This document shows positions 42,801-52,474 of a DNA stretch of 64,000 bases, in pieces; the first letter of the stretch is position 1, and the number at the start of each line of letters is the position of its first letter. Origin of the DNA: Hippopus hippopus (Eukaryota > Mollusca > Bivalvia > Cardiida > Cardiidae). The translations under genes were made by a program, and so were the position numbers. The stretch is from contig OX328109.1 in assembly GCA_946811185.2 (NCBI GenBank), positions 6,448,001-6,512,000 on the forward strand, read 5' to 3'. The notes beneath the pieces are model-generated. The model was not told where the DNA came from, ran no database searches, and saw only the letters and a program-made list of their open reading frames with translations.

Positions 42801-45800
42801 AAAAAATTTTTTTTTGTAATTTTATGATTCTTAATTATTGATGATTTGTATTGTTTTTTCATATAAATTTCAGTGATATATATATCTTTTAATTTGGTGA
42901 GATGTGAAAAATCTAAATACCCACCTTTAACAGTTAGCCGATGCTTTTGCCTTACAAATGGGATGTACTAGCTTGACCCTACTTATTGTGGGGTTTGAAT
43001 TTGGAACCTTCGATGTGAGAGGCCAACTTTCTTACGCTACGCCAAGCCGGTTAGCTCAGTGGTTAGCGTATCTGACTCATGACCTGGTGATTGGGGGTTT
43101 GATTACTGATTGAGGCAAACTTTCTTTTGCCTCTCACCTCTGATGCATGTGAGAAAAGAAGTCAGTAACTTGGACAGAAAGTTGTGTCAGTACTGGTGTA
43201 AGAAAGCCAGGAAATACATGCCTAGGTACACAGACCACCATGATAACTTAAGCTGTTAAAATGACGTTAAACTCCAATACAAACAAACAAACAAACAAAT
43301 TCTTACCATGCTCTATTGTCTCCAACCCTTTTAGTCCTTAGAGCACTAAGAATATGAAGATGTTAAGTACTGACAATATTTACCTGGCTCTTGGGCTAAT
43401 TGTTAACTATCAAAATGGTAACCTATTCCAAAAGGGAAGATAACCCTTGAAGTATATTGACATGTTTAAGTGTGATTGTTTATAATCAGTTATCATACAG
43501 TTCCATGTAGAATTGTTTATAACATTTACTGGTACCTAACAATTCTATGCAGAAATGGCTATAACAGTTACATTTACCAAACAATTCTGTACAGAAAATG
43601 TTTATAACAGATACAAGTTCCTAACAAGTTAATACAAAAATGTCTGTATAACAGTTATCGTATAGTCCTATGCAGAAAAGTTTATAACAGTTACTGGTAC
43701 TTAATAATTTGCTGCAGAAATGTTTCTAACAGTTACCGGAACTTAACAATTATATGCAAAAAATGTTTATAATAGTTACCAGTACCTAACGGTTCTATGC
43801 AGAAATGTCTATAACAGTTATCACACAATTCATTTTCATTTTTATAACAGTTACAGGTACCTAACAATTCTATGCAGAAAGTTTATAACAGTAATTGATA
43901 CCTAACAACTCCATGAAGAAATGTCTGTAACAGTAATTGATATCTAACAATTCTATGCAAAAATGTCTATAACAGTAACAAGTCCTGTATACATGGTTTT
44001 ATTGGCAGTTGTTTTATTTTGGCTATATTGGCGGTCCAGCTTAGAAGCGCCAAATTTAATCAGCCGCCAATATTTCTGTGTTTTCTGATAAAATACCCGT
44101 CATGAAAATGGGAAGAAAATGGAAACACCTTAGAAGATAAAGGACGTTACATGTTTTTGTACATTGCAGATTCTACAACAGGGGAGATAACTGTTTGAAG
44201 ATTCTATCTGAACAATCTTTTAATATATATATATGTATAATACGGTAGAAAACATCATTGGAACAGGAGAAATTGCTCATAACGAGTAAAGAGTAAAAGC
44301 TGCAAAATAGAAATGATGCCTTTCCCTCCCAATTATTTTACTAGTTCAGTCGTTTTACAATAAGAATTAGACGAAGTGTAAATGTGTAATAAACCGATTT
44401 ATGTACAGTACATTAGTCTACTGAAAACTGTGAAAATGGTGTATTGATAAGGTTTATAGAAAGCTGTCAACTATACATAATACAGCCTAGGCGAGATATA
44501 CAATTATCGATTTTTCACTTTACCCGTACTTAGCCTTACTTAACCGGGTAAAAACACTTTTGGAGGCGCTTTAATTTTGCATTTCCCATGCTTTAACCAG
44601 GTCTGCATAAATTCTGACATGTTCAGTGATAAAGCACATATGACAAACTAAATGCTATAATAGGACCAACGATTTGGATTTAATCTCTTGAATTTCGCTC
44701 ACTACATGTATTAACATAGCCACAGGCAAGACATATACTCTATGTAATATAAGCGTTGTTTCCCTTGTTCTGTCAAGGGCCATTTTCACATTTGGTTATA
44801 CATACGTTATTTTCGATTACAGATTTGAAATATGGACCCAGAATTTGACGAAGACTATTTATTTTGGCGGTAAAGGTAAGATGCGCCAAAATAAATCGCT
44901 GCCAATAAACCAAAAAGAAAAAACCACCAAATGTGGACGACCTCCATGCAGAAATGTTTATAACGGTAACAAGTACCTAAAACCTCCATGCAGAAATGTC
45001 TATAACAGTAATTGATACGTAACAATTAATGCAGAAATTTCTATAATGGTAATTGATACCTAACAATTCCATGCAGAAATGTTTATAACAGTAACAAGTA
45101 CCTAAAACCTCCATGCAGAAATGTCTATAACAGTAATTGATACCTAACAATTAATGCAGAAATTTCTATAACGGTAATTGATACCTAACAACTCCATGCA
45201 GAAATGAGTATAACAGTAACAAGTACCTAAAACCTCCATGCAGAAATGTCAATAACAGTAATTGATACCTAACAATTAGTGCAGAAATTTCTGTAACGGT
45301 AATTGATACCTAACAATTCCATGCAGAAATGTTTATAACAGTAACAAGTACCTAAAACCTCCATGCAGAAATGTCTATAACAGTAATTGATACCTAACAA
45401 TTAATGCAGAAATTTCGATAACGGTAATTGATACCTAACAATTCCATGCAGAAATGTTTATAACAGTAACAAGTACCTAAAACCTCCATGCAGAAATGTC
45501 TATAACAGTAATTGATACCTAACAATTAATGCAGAAATTTCGATAACGGTAATTGATACCTAACAATTCCATGCAGAAATGTTTATAACAGTAACAAGTA
45601 CCTAAAACCTCCATGCAGAAATGTCTATAACAGTAATTGATACCTAACAGTTAATGCAGAAATTTCTATAACGGTAATTGATACCTAACAATTCCATGCA
45701 GAAATGTTTATAACAGTAACAAGTACCTAAAACCTCCATGCAGAAATGTCTATAACAGTAATTGATACCTAACAATTAATGCAGAAATTTCTATAATGGT

Positions 45801-48800
45801 AATTGATATCTAACAACTCCATGCAGAAATGAGTATAACAGTAACTGATACCTAACAATTCCATGCAGAAATGTCTATAACAGTAACAAGTACTTAACAA
45901 TTAATGCAGAAATGTCTACAACTGTAACTGGTATCTAACAATTCTATGCAGAAATGTTTATAACAGTTACTGGTACCAAACAGATCTATGCAGAAATGTT
46001 CATAACAGTTACTGGTACCTAACAATTCTGTGAAGAAATGTTTATAACAGTAACAAGTACCTAACAAATTAAATCATTGAATCACATTTATTCCTGCATT
46101 AAGCTACATTTTTTGCACCCTACAAGTCTTATTGCACATGGTCACTTTTTGTTAAGTTTTGGTGTTGGTTAATTCTTTACAAGAAAACTAAGTTTTGGAC
46201 TCATCCATATTGAAAGCATTTGCAAAAACTAGATGTTCCAAACTGATAGGATTTGCCTATAAAACAGTGGAAAATATTGGTTTGCAGCATTTTCTTAGTT
46301 TTGTAAATTGTTTTCAAAAAACTTCTTCTCCAAGTTTGTTGAAACTCAGTTTTGTTCTGTAAAGGGCTAAAATGGTTATTGTAAGTTCCATGTATGTTTG
46401 TTCAAAGGCCATACTTCAAAGACCTAGGCCATTTTTATACATTCAATTCAAAACGCTAAATATTGTTTCTAATGCTGAATTCTAGGCCAAGTCATCTGGT
46501 TGGCTGAGATGTTCTGTTGTAGCCAATCAAATGGCTTTTCTGAATTTAACCCATTACAAACAATCCCATTGATTTCGAAATCACAAGTCTAAAGTTTTGT
46601 CCTTTGGTAAGGAGTTATAATGGTTTGAGTTTGTTCTTGAAGGTTAATCTTTTACATCATGTGCCCTCTGTTTGGCTCACCTGCACAAAGTGCTGAGAGT
46701 GGCACATTGTGATCACTCACTTTTTACTCTCTTTTTTCTCGTGTCATAGACTTTTCGATAAATCATACTGGAACTTACTGTGGCTTCCTTAGATGATGGG
46801 AAAAAAGACTACCCTAGTTTGCTTGGTCATGTGACCTTTTGTCATGTAAGCTTTGCTTAATAGAAATAGAAAAGAAGTTAAAATCTTCATATCAAGATAG
46901 CATTAAACAGGATTTTTTCACCACTTTTTCAAACAAGAGTTTTAAGGATGGTTCTGTGGAAAAGCAGTAAGTGGCTTGGGAAGGACATCACAAAAAAGAA
47001 ACTCCAGGAAAAATCTGTAACTGCACTTGTTGCTAGGACGTAACTGAGATAAAGTTGAAAATGGGCAAAACACCATAAAAACAAACAAACAAGCAAATTC
47101 CCAAACTAGGTTCATTTGAACTTGTTTAAATGAGTAAAAGAAGAGAGACATTTAAAATGAGCCATTCTCTGTGAAAAGGGGGCTTAATACATCTGCGAAA
47201 AGTATCGACCCAGGTCAGCCTGCGCAGTCCACGCAGGCTGACCTGGGCCGAAACTTTTCGCTATTGGTCAATTTTCTGTATGTCGAAGAACCAGTCTTCC
47301 TCATGGTTCAGTCGGTTGTTAAGTCGAAATGGATTTTATGGATCTATGACCATGAGATGACTTGCTTGATATCATGAATCACGGAGATGCATGAAGCCCC
47401 CTTTTGCCAGAGCACGGCTCAAATGTAAGGGATATTTAGAAAATTTAAATGTCTACAAGAAAGAAAGAACCAAAGAACAACTCTGATTAACCCTTTACCA
47501 AACAATCCTGAGTTTTAATGTCATTGAGAAAGAAGATCTTTTGAAAACATTGTTCATATTTGAGAAAATTCTGGTAACCTCCAACAATGTTTTCTATCCT
47601 TTGATAGACAGTTTCCACCAATTAGCCACATTCATTCAATTTGTTGTCTGTGAATGCTTTGGATTTGGACAGGTCCAAAATACTGAGAGTTGATAAAGTG
47701 TTAAAAAATTGCAATGAATAGAGTCAGTAACATACAGGACTATTTGCTAGTTTGAATCTTTGCTAGAGTCACTCTTTTGAAAATTCATGTTAGTCATTAC
47801 AATTTTAGACAGGATTCTCTTCCTGCTGAACATTGTATAGACAATAATTATGTATGCTGGGTGAGCAGTCAGGGGCTTTAAAATAGTTATTTTTGATTAA
47901 TTGTGAACAGAAAACTCCAGGAATGCTTCAGTAGGTGCACTGGCCACTGCTTTTTAATGTAAAGTTCAAAACAGTGGTTGTCAGTATGGATTATCTATAT
48001 TTTTCAAACCTTAAAGTGCCTTTTTACAACCCTAGTTGCCTCTGCAGCCAGTGTAGATTAAGATCAGATTGCACAAAATGTGCAGTGTGATCTTTGAACT
48101 ATACTGTCCCCTCAGCTGAAACATTCTGAACAAGTCAAGCAACCTTATAATTACAATTATTTGGGTCTAATTTCTAGACTGAAATTGGCCGTTGGGTTTT
48201 TTTGGCACTCAAAGGGTTAGATCATCTGCTGCAATTTTCTTTAAGGAGTTAAGAAGTTAGTTTAGGTAGTTTAAAGATACCTTATTTGCAAATTCATATG
48301 AAATGTTCATGATAATTCACAAATTATTCAGAATTTTCTGCAAAATGGATCTCAGTCAATGAAAGCAGAGTTTTTAATGTTCTTCTCCAAACTGGTGGTG
48401 AGTTAAGAAGTTAGTTCTTTACTAAACAGTCACAAGTTTTAACAACCCTGAGCAAGACAGCATTTTTAATCTTTACTAACCAACACAATTTTAGACTTGG
48501 CCAAAATAAAAGCATTTGCACACGTCAAATGAAATGTGGCCCAAATGATGATTTCTAATTTTGAAATGATAGAAAAACTTGTGGGATAGGGAGAAAATGC
48601 AGGTTACCTTTTTCTACAATGGTTTGAAAAGGCTTCTTCCTCAGAGTCATTAAAACTCAGGATTGTGAGATAAAGTGTCAAAACTTAGTGAGGAAAAAGA
48701 GGAAGAAAGGAAATGCTGGTAAACAGCATTTTCTCTGTTTCCCACTATATTTTCAAACCTTTTCAAGACAATCATTTGAGGCACATTTGATTTGTCCTCT

Positions 48801-51800
48801 GCATATTTTTTCAATATGGATGAGTCTAAGATTTTTGCCTTTTGGTAAAGTTAGCTCTTTACCGAACAACAAAACTTCAGACTGGTCCAAACTGAAAGAA
48901 TTTGCTGCCAAGAAATTAGAAATGACTCAAACAGTTAAATTTGCATTTAGAAGGGTAGAAAACATTGTATGGAAAGGAGAAAACTAGCATTTTCTCCTTT
49001 TCTCACAATGTTCTTAAAGTCCTATTTTCCTGAATGTTGTTAAAACTGGATTATGTGGTACAGGATTTAACCCTTTACCATTCAACAAAATTTTAGCCCC
49101 GTCCAAATTGAAAGCATTTGCAGACAACAATTTCAATGTGGCTCAAACGGTACAGTTGTTTAGTGATAGGGTAGAAAACATTGTAGGAAAAGGAGAAAAT
49201 GCTGGTTACCAGCATTTTCTCCTTTTCCCACAATGTTTTCAAAAGGCTTCTTTCCAAAGGTCGTCAAAAGTCGTCATTGTGTGGTAAAGGGTTAACTCAA
49301 AAACTTATACAAAACAAAGACTCAGGCTACTTGCATCACTGTGTCAATTTGTGTTTCAGTTTCCTGTTTCGACAAGAAATGCTGTCCGACATGATACTCT
49401 ACTGTGATTGGTTCACTTATTCCGTTGTTGCTGTCTCGTTAGGTAAGTACCTCACCTACTTTTAGAAGGTGGGGAATCACCTGTTGATTTTAAGAAAAAT
49501 TCAAGGTCCATGTATTATCATAGCCCTTTCGTGGTCCTACAAACACTTTGACATTTTATAATATCTCTGTCATTATGGAAAATATTTACTTCAAACTGGG
49601 ACTAGTTGTAAACTATTAGAAGGGGAACCAATACATCAAGTTTAGGTAACCATCAAAATATTTTTGACACAGTTATGCCCCTTTTTAAAATTACAATTTT
49701 TCGCTGAAAATGAGTCTATTTCTAAAAGCAACTACAGCTGAGCATTTGCTCTCTCATGTTTTGCTCTTGTTTTTGTTTTGATGTACTGCACGGATAAATG
49801 GTGAAAGTTTTACAAATGCTGTAATCCTCACTTTTCATGACCTTTAGAAAACAATGTAGGAAAAGGAGAAAATACAGGTAGACAAGGATTTTTATGTGGG
49901 AAAGTCATCTGTGGCATTGGAAGAATGTTGTGAAAAGCCTTGTAAAAGAATCTCTAGGAAAGCATAGACAGGTTTTTACTTTGACTAAAACTGTATCAAA
50001 AATGGTGTTAAATAGCATACAAACAAATCATTAATTTAGTGCTATAACTCTGTACCAAACGACAGAATTTTGTACTCGTCCAAATTGAAAGTATTTGCAG
50101 ACGACAAAGTTAGTGTTTCTTAGAGGAAGATTTCTGTCCTCCAAATAGCAGAAATCATTGTGGAATTGGCACAACTACTTTGTGACCTGGTGGTTGTTAG
50201 TTTGATATTCAGTTATGGCAAACTTTCTGTACGGCCATTTTTCGCCTCTCACCTCGGATGCATGTGAGAAATGTAGTCAGTGGCTTGGACAGAAAGTTGT
50301 ATCAGTACTGGTGTGAGAAAGCTGGGAAACACGTGATATGACCTATGCTATTAAAATAGCGTTAGACTCAAATACAAATTCTCAAAGGCATTAAAACTCA
50401 GGATCGTGTGTCGAAGGTTTACAGGTTGAAATAGAAACTTTTTTTTTTTCTTGTTTATCAGGTTATTTCTGGTATGATCTTCTGGATCACATTATCAACA
50501 AGAAAGTTAAAACTAACTGGGAGGTGGTTATACATCATGTCGGGGTAGGTACAATTCTCTTTTATCAATATTTGAGCCATGTTCTATGAAAAGGGGGTTT
50601 AATGCATTGGCAAAAAGATTTGACCCAGGTCAGCCTGCACAGTCCACACAGGCTGACCTGTGTAGAACCTTTTTGCTTTTGGTCAATTTTGTGCAAGTCC
50701 AAGGACCATTCTACCTCTGGATTCAGTAGGTTACTAGACATATTGGTTTTAATGAATCCATTATTATGTGATAAATTGATCGGTATGGTGCATCATGGAG
50801 ATGCATTAAACACCTTTTTGCCAGAGCATGGCTGTTCTATTGTTATGCTCCCAGAAATCATTCAGATGGAGGAGAAAGCAGCCATGTGGCTTGCAACACG
50901 CGAAAAGCGGCATTCGGACATTTGCGTAAAGTGTCGTCTCGGATCAGCCTGCGCAGTCCGCGCAGGCTAATCCGAGATGGTAGTTTACGACTACATTAGA
51001 TTTTGTGCAGCAGTAGACTTGCGCAAAACAGAAAATTACATAAAAACGGAAAGTGTCTTTTTTGATTAGCCTGCGCGGACTGCGCAGGCTGATCCAAGAC
51101 GACACTTTACGCAAATGTCCGAATGCCCCTTTTCGCGTGTTGCAAGCCATATTGTCAGTCAGTCTGTTTTTGCTTCTGGGGTCCTTAGTGGCACAGTAGT
51201 AATTCATAACCTGGATAGCCTGGGTTCAAACCTTACTAAAACCATTGGATTTTTGGGGAGTGACCTTGGGCAAGATGCCTCAAAGCCCTAGCATAGTACT
51301 TGTGAAACCTTGGACATACATGAAAAATGAGCTGTTACCGTGGTATGACTGAAATAATGTTTAAAGCAGCGTTATACACCATTGATCATTCAACAAACCT
51401 GTCTGCTTTTGCCAACAAATATGACAAGTTTGTGAGCATCCATTGATTTTACCAATCCTTCTTTTGCTTAGCCCCAATAGCTCAGTCAGTAGTGTACAGG
51501 ACTTGAGAATGGGGTTGCTGGTTTGATCCCCGGCTAGGCCAATTTCTTGCAGAGGATTGATGAAAGTCATTGCAACAGGATTCATTCCTCTCTCACTGCT
51601 GACCAATGTTTCAACGATGGGTATGTGGGAAAGCAGCCAGTAGCTTGGAAAGAATATTGTGCGGAGTACTTGTAAAAGAAAATCCAGGAAAGCATGGATA
51701 GGTGCACTGGCCGCCACGATATAAGTGAAGTAAAGTTGAAAATGGCGTTAAACACCATACAATCAATCACTCAGCCAATCCTTTTGTTGTGAAAGGTGCT

Positions 51801-52275
51801 TTAGGTGTATAGAAAAATGTTTAATTTGTCTTTTCAGGTCATTTGGTCCTTTGTCTACTGCATACATTACAGAATCAATGTCGGATACACGATAATGGCC
51901 CTTCTTACTGAGGTCAACAGTATCTTCCTTCACGGCAGAAAACTCATGCAGTACGATCAATGGCCATTTGACCACTGGTTATATCGTATCGTTGTCATCC
52001 TTAATCTTATTACTTTTGTAATTTTTCGACTTACTGCTGTTGTATGTGTGGGTGTCTATGGGTACTTAGAACGGGCAAGACTGACACTTGTATTCCAGTT
52101 CTTCTTGTCGCTCGTCATGATTGTTATGTATTTTATTAACCCAATATTGCTATGGAGACTTTTGAAAAATGATGTTTTGAGAAATTTGAAGAAGAAAAAA
52201 TCAGAAAAGGTAAAAGTCGAGCAAAATGGACTGAAATCAAATGGAAGTAATGTCTCATCAAATCATACAGATTAA
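39613..52275 (+). CDS. TLCD1/2-like: TLC-domain membrane protein, TLCD1/TLCD2-like
   Basis: Four exons (39613-39851, 49360-49442, 50462-50544, 51838-52275) join to 843 bases, 280 residues plus TAA. Junction phases match: TG|T (Cys80), G|GT (Gly108), then phase 0 before Val136. The protein is strongly hydrophobic, with about six or seven membrane segments. TLC-type motifs: WKWRNTLVSWIHAD in exon 1, the double His at 132-133 (WEVVIHHVG), and EVNSIFLHGRKLM (Glu160, Asn162, His167, Arg169) in exon 4. It ends in a lysine-rich cytosolic tail. The best match by memory is TLCD1/TLCD2 (human about 250-265 residues), plasma-membrane proteins that restrict long polyunsaturated chains in phospholipids and so affect membrane fluidity; other TLC relatives (TLCD4, ceramide synthases) fit the W-R-N and E-V-N motifs less well. 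The start is the first ATG after an acceptor-like ttattattttgtag, so an untranslated first exon may lie upstream. Confidence 0.88.
39930..40075 (+). mobile_element. PAL-A left part joined to SINE-D tail
   Basis: taaccctttaccacacaatc runs to gggaaaagaaaatgctgcta, then changes at 40019 to tgaaataatgttgaaactgg and ends tacaaacaaataaacc. Confidence 0.65.
40345..40465 (+). mobile_element. PAL-A right part
   Basis: gatctttcacaatgatttct, ttttgtctgcaaatgttttc, attttactgtgttgtaaaac; a T run precedes it. Confidence 0.6.
40543..40739 (+). mobile_element. PAL-A copy
   Basis: gtctttaccacacaattaga; stem 40592-40660 intact with centre ggtaacc; right end ggctggtaatgggttga. Confidence 0.85.
40822..42008 (+). 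mobile_element. hAT-like DNA transposon, non-autonomous, with BED exon
   Basis: The terminal inverted repeats are aggggtaaaagtt (40822-40834) and aacttttacccct (41996-42008). The flanking 8-mers acaagtac and gcaagtat differ only at their ends, consistent with an old 8-bp hAT target duplication. The subterminal right side is GC-rich (gggggcctccggccccctt, ccaccgggggccctagtggc), a feature I associate with hAT-like elements in invertebrates. The only coding piece is the BED-type exon; the transposase catalytic region is absent, so it depends on a partner. It lies in intron 1 of the TLCD gene in the same orientation. Confidence 0.65.
41285..41530 (+). CDS. BED-type zinc-finger exon inside the hAT-like element
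   Basis: ATG at 41285 opens 82 codons before the possible donor GTAAAT (41531); unspliced it stops at 41539. The protein has a tryptophan-rich N-terminus (KNKWWWEWLNERD), then GERYGDWLNKP and a finger with Cys51-x2-Cys54 and His71/His74/His77 (ALCNSCTKTINYRSNGKKAS before HAEHESH). BED fingers bind DNA and are common at the N-terminus of hAT transposases and domesticated derivatives. Nothing downstream continues the protein, so this is either a first exon of a truncated transposase or a remnant kept open by chance. Codon use and frame look undamaged. Confidence 0.5.
42016..42250 (-). mobile_element. PAL-C with half of its hairpin deleted
   Basis: gagccattctctggtaaaag, tagactggtcctttgacata, then caacccaggtcagcctgcgt jumps to gggttaatactttttgca; end ctcttttcacagagcatggc. 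It starts 8 bp after the hAT-like element. Confidence 0.8.
42386..42930 (+). mobile_element. PGB copy 1: 545-bp element with TTAA ends
   Basis: TTAA at 42386 and 42927 flanks inverted ends aggtggcccttcagatttt and its partner aaatctaaatacccacct. The inside is near single-copy: atccgacaacaagagaaatt, agtcacgtgccagtcacttg, ttggcgcgaaatctaaaaat. No coding frame. TTAA target choice points to the piggyBac superfamily. A second copy lies at 61692-62235 on the other strand. Confidence 0.8.
43046..43300 (+). mobile_element. SINE-E, full length
   Basis: Head ggttagctcagtggttagcg (a well kept A box), B-box region gggggtttgattactg, body, tail ttaaactccaatacaaacaa with four (acaa) repeats. The head is closer to a tRNA than in the other SINE-E copies. 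Confidence 0.85.
43340..43475 (+). repeat. Dispersed repeat N, partial
   Basis: gacaatatttacctggctct, taactatcaaaatggtaacc; matches the middle of 38390-38650. Confidence 0.5.
43485..43984. repeat. 42-bp satellite, diverged block
   Basis: About 12 monomers of the type aacaattctatgcagaaatg + tttataacagttactggtac. Monomers differ from each other by several bases and small gaps, as expected at an array edge. Confidence 0.9.
43987..44940. mobile_element. Element inserted in the satellite
   Basis: The satellite stops at aacagtaacaagt and resumes at cctccatgcagaaatg. Inside, the ends are imperfect inverted repeats: gtatacatggttttattggc at the left and gccaataaaccaaaaag with ccaaatgtggac at the right. 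Further in, ttattttggctatattggcg faces tattttggcggtaaagg. No coding frame. Confidence 0.6.
44938..46070. repeat. 42-bp satellite with 125-bp higher-order repeat
   Basis: Three monomers (42+42+41 bp) repeat as a block. The marker aaaacctccatgcag starts at 44978, 45104, 45229, 45354, 45479, 45604 and 45729, spaced 125 or 126 bp. The third monomer type has lost a base (aattaatgcagaaattt). After about 45800 the order breaks up and single diverged monomers continue. Confidence 0.93.
46172..46371 (-). mobile_element. Decayed PAL-A copy
   Basis: ttctttacaagaaaactaag, gcatttgcaaaaactagatg, remnant stem (gcagcattttcttagttttg), end tttgttctgtaaagggctaa. Confidence 0.6.
46440..46560. repeat. CCAAT-type inverted repeat
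   Basis: tctggttggctgagatgttc faces ttgtagccaatcaaatggct, a short stem similar in style to PAL-F. Confidence 0.5.
46946..47097 (+). mobile_element. SINE-D 3' part, decayed
   Basis: ggttctgtggaaaagcagta, aagaaactccaggaaaaatc, and an (acaa) tail. Confidence 0.65.
47158..47424 (+). mobile_element. PAL-C copy, complete
   Basis: aatgagccattctctgtgaa at the left and ttttgccagagcacggctca at the right are inverted ends; hairpin 47198-47265 (cgacccaggtcagcctgcgc, right arm ctgggccg with a G:T-type mismatch). Confidence 0.88.
47489..47702 (+). mobile_element. PAL-A copy, stem mostly lost
   Basis: taaccctttaccaaacaatc, aaattctggtaacctccaac in place of the stem, ttgttgtctgtgaatgcttt, right end gagttgataaagtgttaa. 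Confidence 0.7.
47722..47975 (+). mobile_element. SINE-D, old copy
   Basis: gagtcagtaacatacaggac (head remnant), ttgctagagtcactctt, gacaggattctcttcctgct, gtaggtgcactggccactgc. Confidence 0.6.
48010..48230 (+). mobile_element. PAL-B, old copy
   Basis: gccagtgtagattaagatca and gcacaaaatgtgcagtgtga keep the stem; both flanks are diverged. Confidence 0.65.
48465..49294. mobile_element. Cluster of four PAL-A copies
   Basis: Four elements in order -, +, -, -: 48465-48680 (broken stem, atgcaggttacctttttcta), 48690-48850 (aatgctggtaaacagcattt), 48853-49065 (centre deleted, ggagaaaactagcattttct) and 49069-49294 (intact stem 49183-49245). The last has clean ends aaccctttaccattcaacaa and tgtggtaaagggttaac. 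The cluster is immediately upstream of TLCD exon 2. Confidence 0.75.
49360..49442 (+). CDS. TLCD1/2-like: TLCD-like exon 2
   Basis: The acceptor is tttgtgtttcag; the exon codes FLFRQEMLSDMILYCDWF and onward, and the donor is GTAAGT at 49443. A PAL-A copy ends 65 bp before the exon. Confidence 0.88.
49490..49740 (+). repeat. Dispersed repeat N, copy 2
   Basis: aacactttgacattttataa, gtcattatggaaaatattta, cagttatgcccctttttaaa; in intron 2. Confidence 0.6.
49844..50032 (+). mobile_element. PAL-A scrap and SINE-D tail
   Basis: gaaaacaatgtaggaaaagg, then atgtgggaaagtcatctgtg to ggtgttaaatagcatacaaa. Confidence 0.55.
50043..50420 (-). mobile_element. PAL-A copy interrupted by SINE-E
   Basis: Left PAL-A part 50043-50167 (ctgtaccaaacgacagaatt); SINE-E at about 50178-50378 on the + strand (tgtgacctggtggttgttag, gttagactcaaatacaaa); PAL-A right end 50380-50420 (ttaaaactcaggatcgtgtg). 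The SINE sits where the hairpin would be. Confidence 0.65.
50462..50544 (+). CDS. TLCD1/2-like: TLCD-like exon 3
   Basis: The acceptor is ttcttgtttatcag; the exon codes YFWYDLLDHIINKKVKTN and WEVVIHHVG, with the paired His typical of TLC domains; the donor is GTAGGT at 50545. Exons 2 and 3 are both 83 bases. Confidence 0.88.
50573..50832 (+). mobile_element. PAL-C copy
   Basis: ttgagccatgttctatgaaa; hairpin 50619-50672 with an altered outer arm (tgtgtagaacc); end ttgccagagcatggct. In intron 3, 28 bp after the exon 3 donor. Confidence 0.85.
50888..51152. mobile_element. PAL-G copy 3
   Basis: tggcttgcaacacgcgaaaa to cgcgtgttgcaagccatatt; hairpins at 50934-50985 and 51053-51110. The two hairpins are mirror images, so the element is a palindrome of palindromes. 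Confidence 0.9.
51178..51390 (+). mobile_element. CORE-like SINE with SINE-D-type tail
   Basis: Head ttagtggcacagtagtaatt with the B box gggttcaaaccttact; a central block gggagtgaccttgggcaaga, which resembles the CORE domain of MIR-type SINEs; and a 3' end atgactgaaataatgtttaa, gcagcgttatacacc like SINE-D. Confidence 0.55.
51467..51773 (+). mobile_element. SINE-D, full length, just before exon 4
   Basis: Head agccccaatagctcagtcag and B box ggtttgatccccggctagg; tail ggcgttaaacaccatacaat. It is flanked by ccaatccttcttttg and ccaatccttttg, an imperfect target duplication. Its right flank ends about 50 bp from the exon 4 acceptor. Confidence 0.85.
51838..52275 (+). CDS. TLCD1/2-like: TLCD-like exon 4, terminal
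   Basis: The acceptor is ttgtcttttcag. It codes 145 residues: three or four membrane segments (for example IVVILNLITFVIFRLTAVVC) and a tail with KKKKSEK, then TAA at 52273-52275. A SINE-D target duplication ends about 50 bp upstream of the acceptor, close to the branch-point region. Confidence 0.9.
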   Translation, partial: VIWSFVYCIHYRINVGYTIMALLTEVNSIFLHGRKLMQYDQWPFDHWLYRIVVILNLITFVIFRLTAVVCVGVYGYLERARLTLVFQFFLSLVMIVMYFINPILLWRLLKNDVLRNLKKKKSEKVKVEQNGLKSNGSNVSSNHTD

Positions 52276-52283
52276 CTCAGTTT

Positions 52284-52474
52284 AAGCCTTTACCATACAA
52301 TCATGAGTTTCAACGACCTTGAAGAAGATGGCATTTGAAAACATAGTGGGAAAAGGAGAAAATGCTGGTAACCAGCATTTTCTCCTTTTCCCACAGTGTT
52401 TTCTACCCTATCACGGATAGAAATCATCATCTTATTTATCAAAATTTTGTTGTTTTATAAAAAGTTACACTTTT
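52284..52474 (+). mobile_element. PAL-A copy at the start of the TLCD 3' UTR
   Basis: It begins ttaagcctttaccatacaat, within 10 bases of the stop codon; stem 52339-52402, nearly perfect (centre ggtaacc, one mismatch in cacagtg). If the 3' UTR continues past 52410, the mRNA carries a hairpin with about 30 base pairs. Confidence 0.85.

Noticed and set aside
43485..46070. Regular repeats that could suggest a CRISPR array
   Set aside because: The units are contiguous with no unique spacers, show higher-order blocks, and lie in an intron of a eukaryotic gene.
50602..50970. 122-codon frame on the + strand between TLCD exons 3 and 4
   Set aside because: It is made of PAL-C and PAL-G sequence; the same peptides appear in other copies in unrelated contexts.
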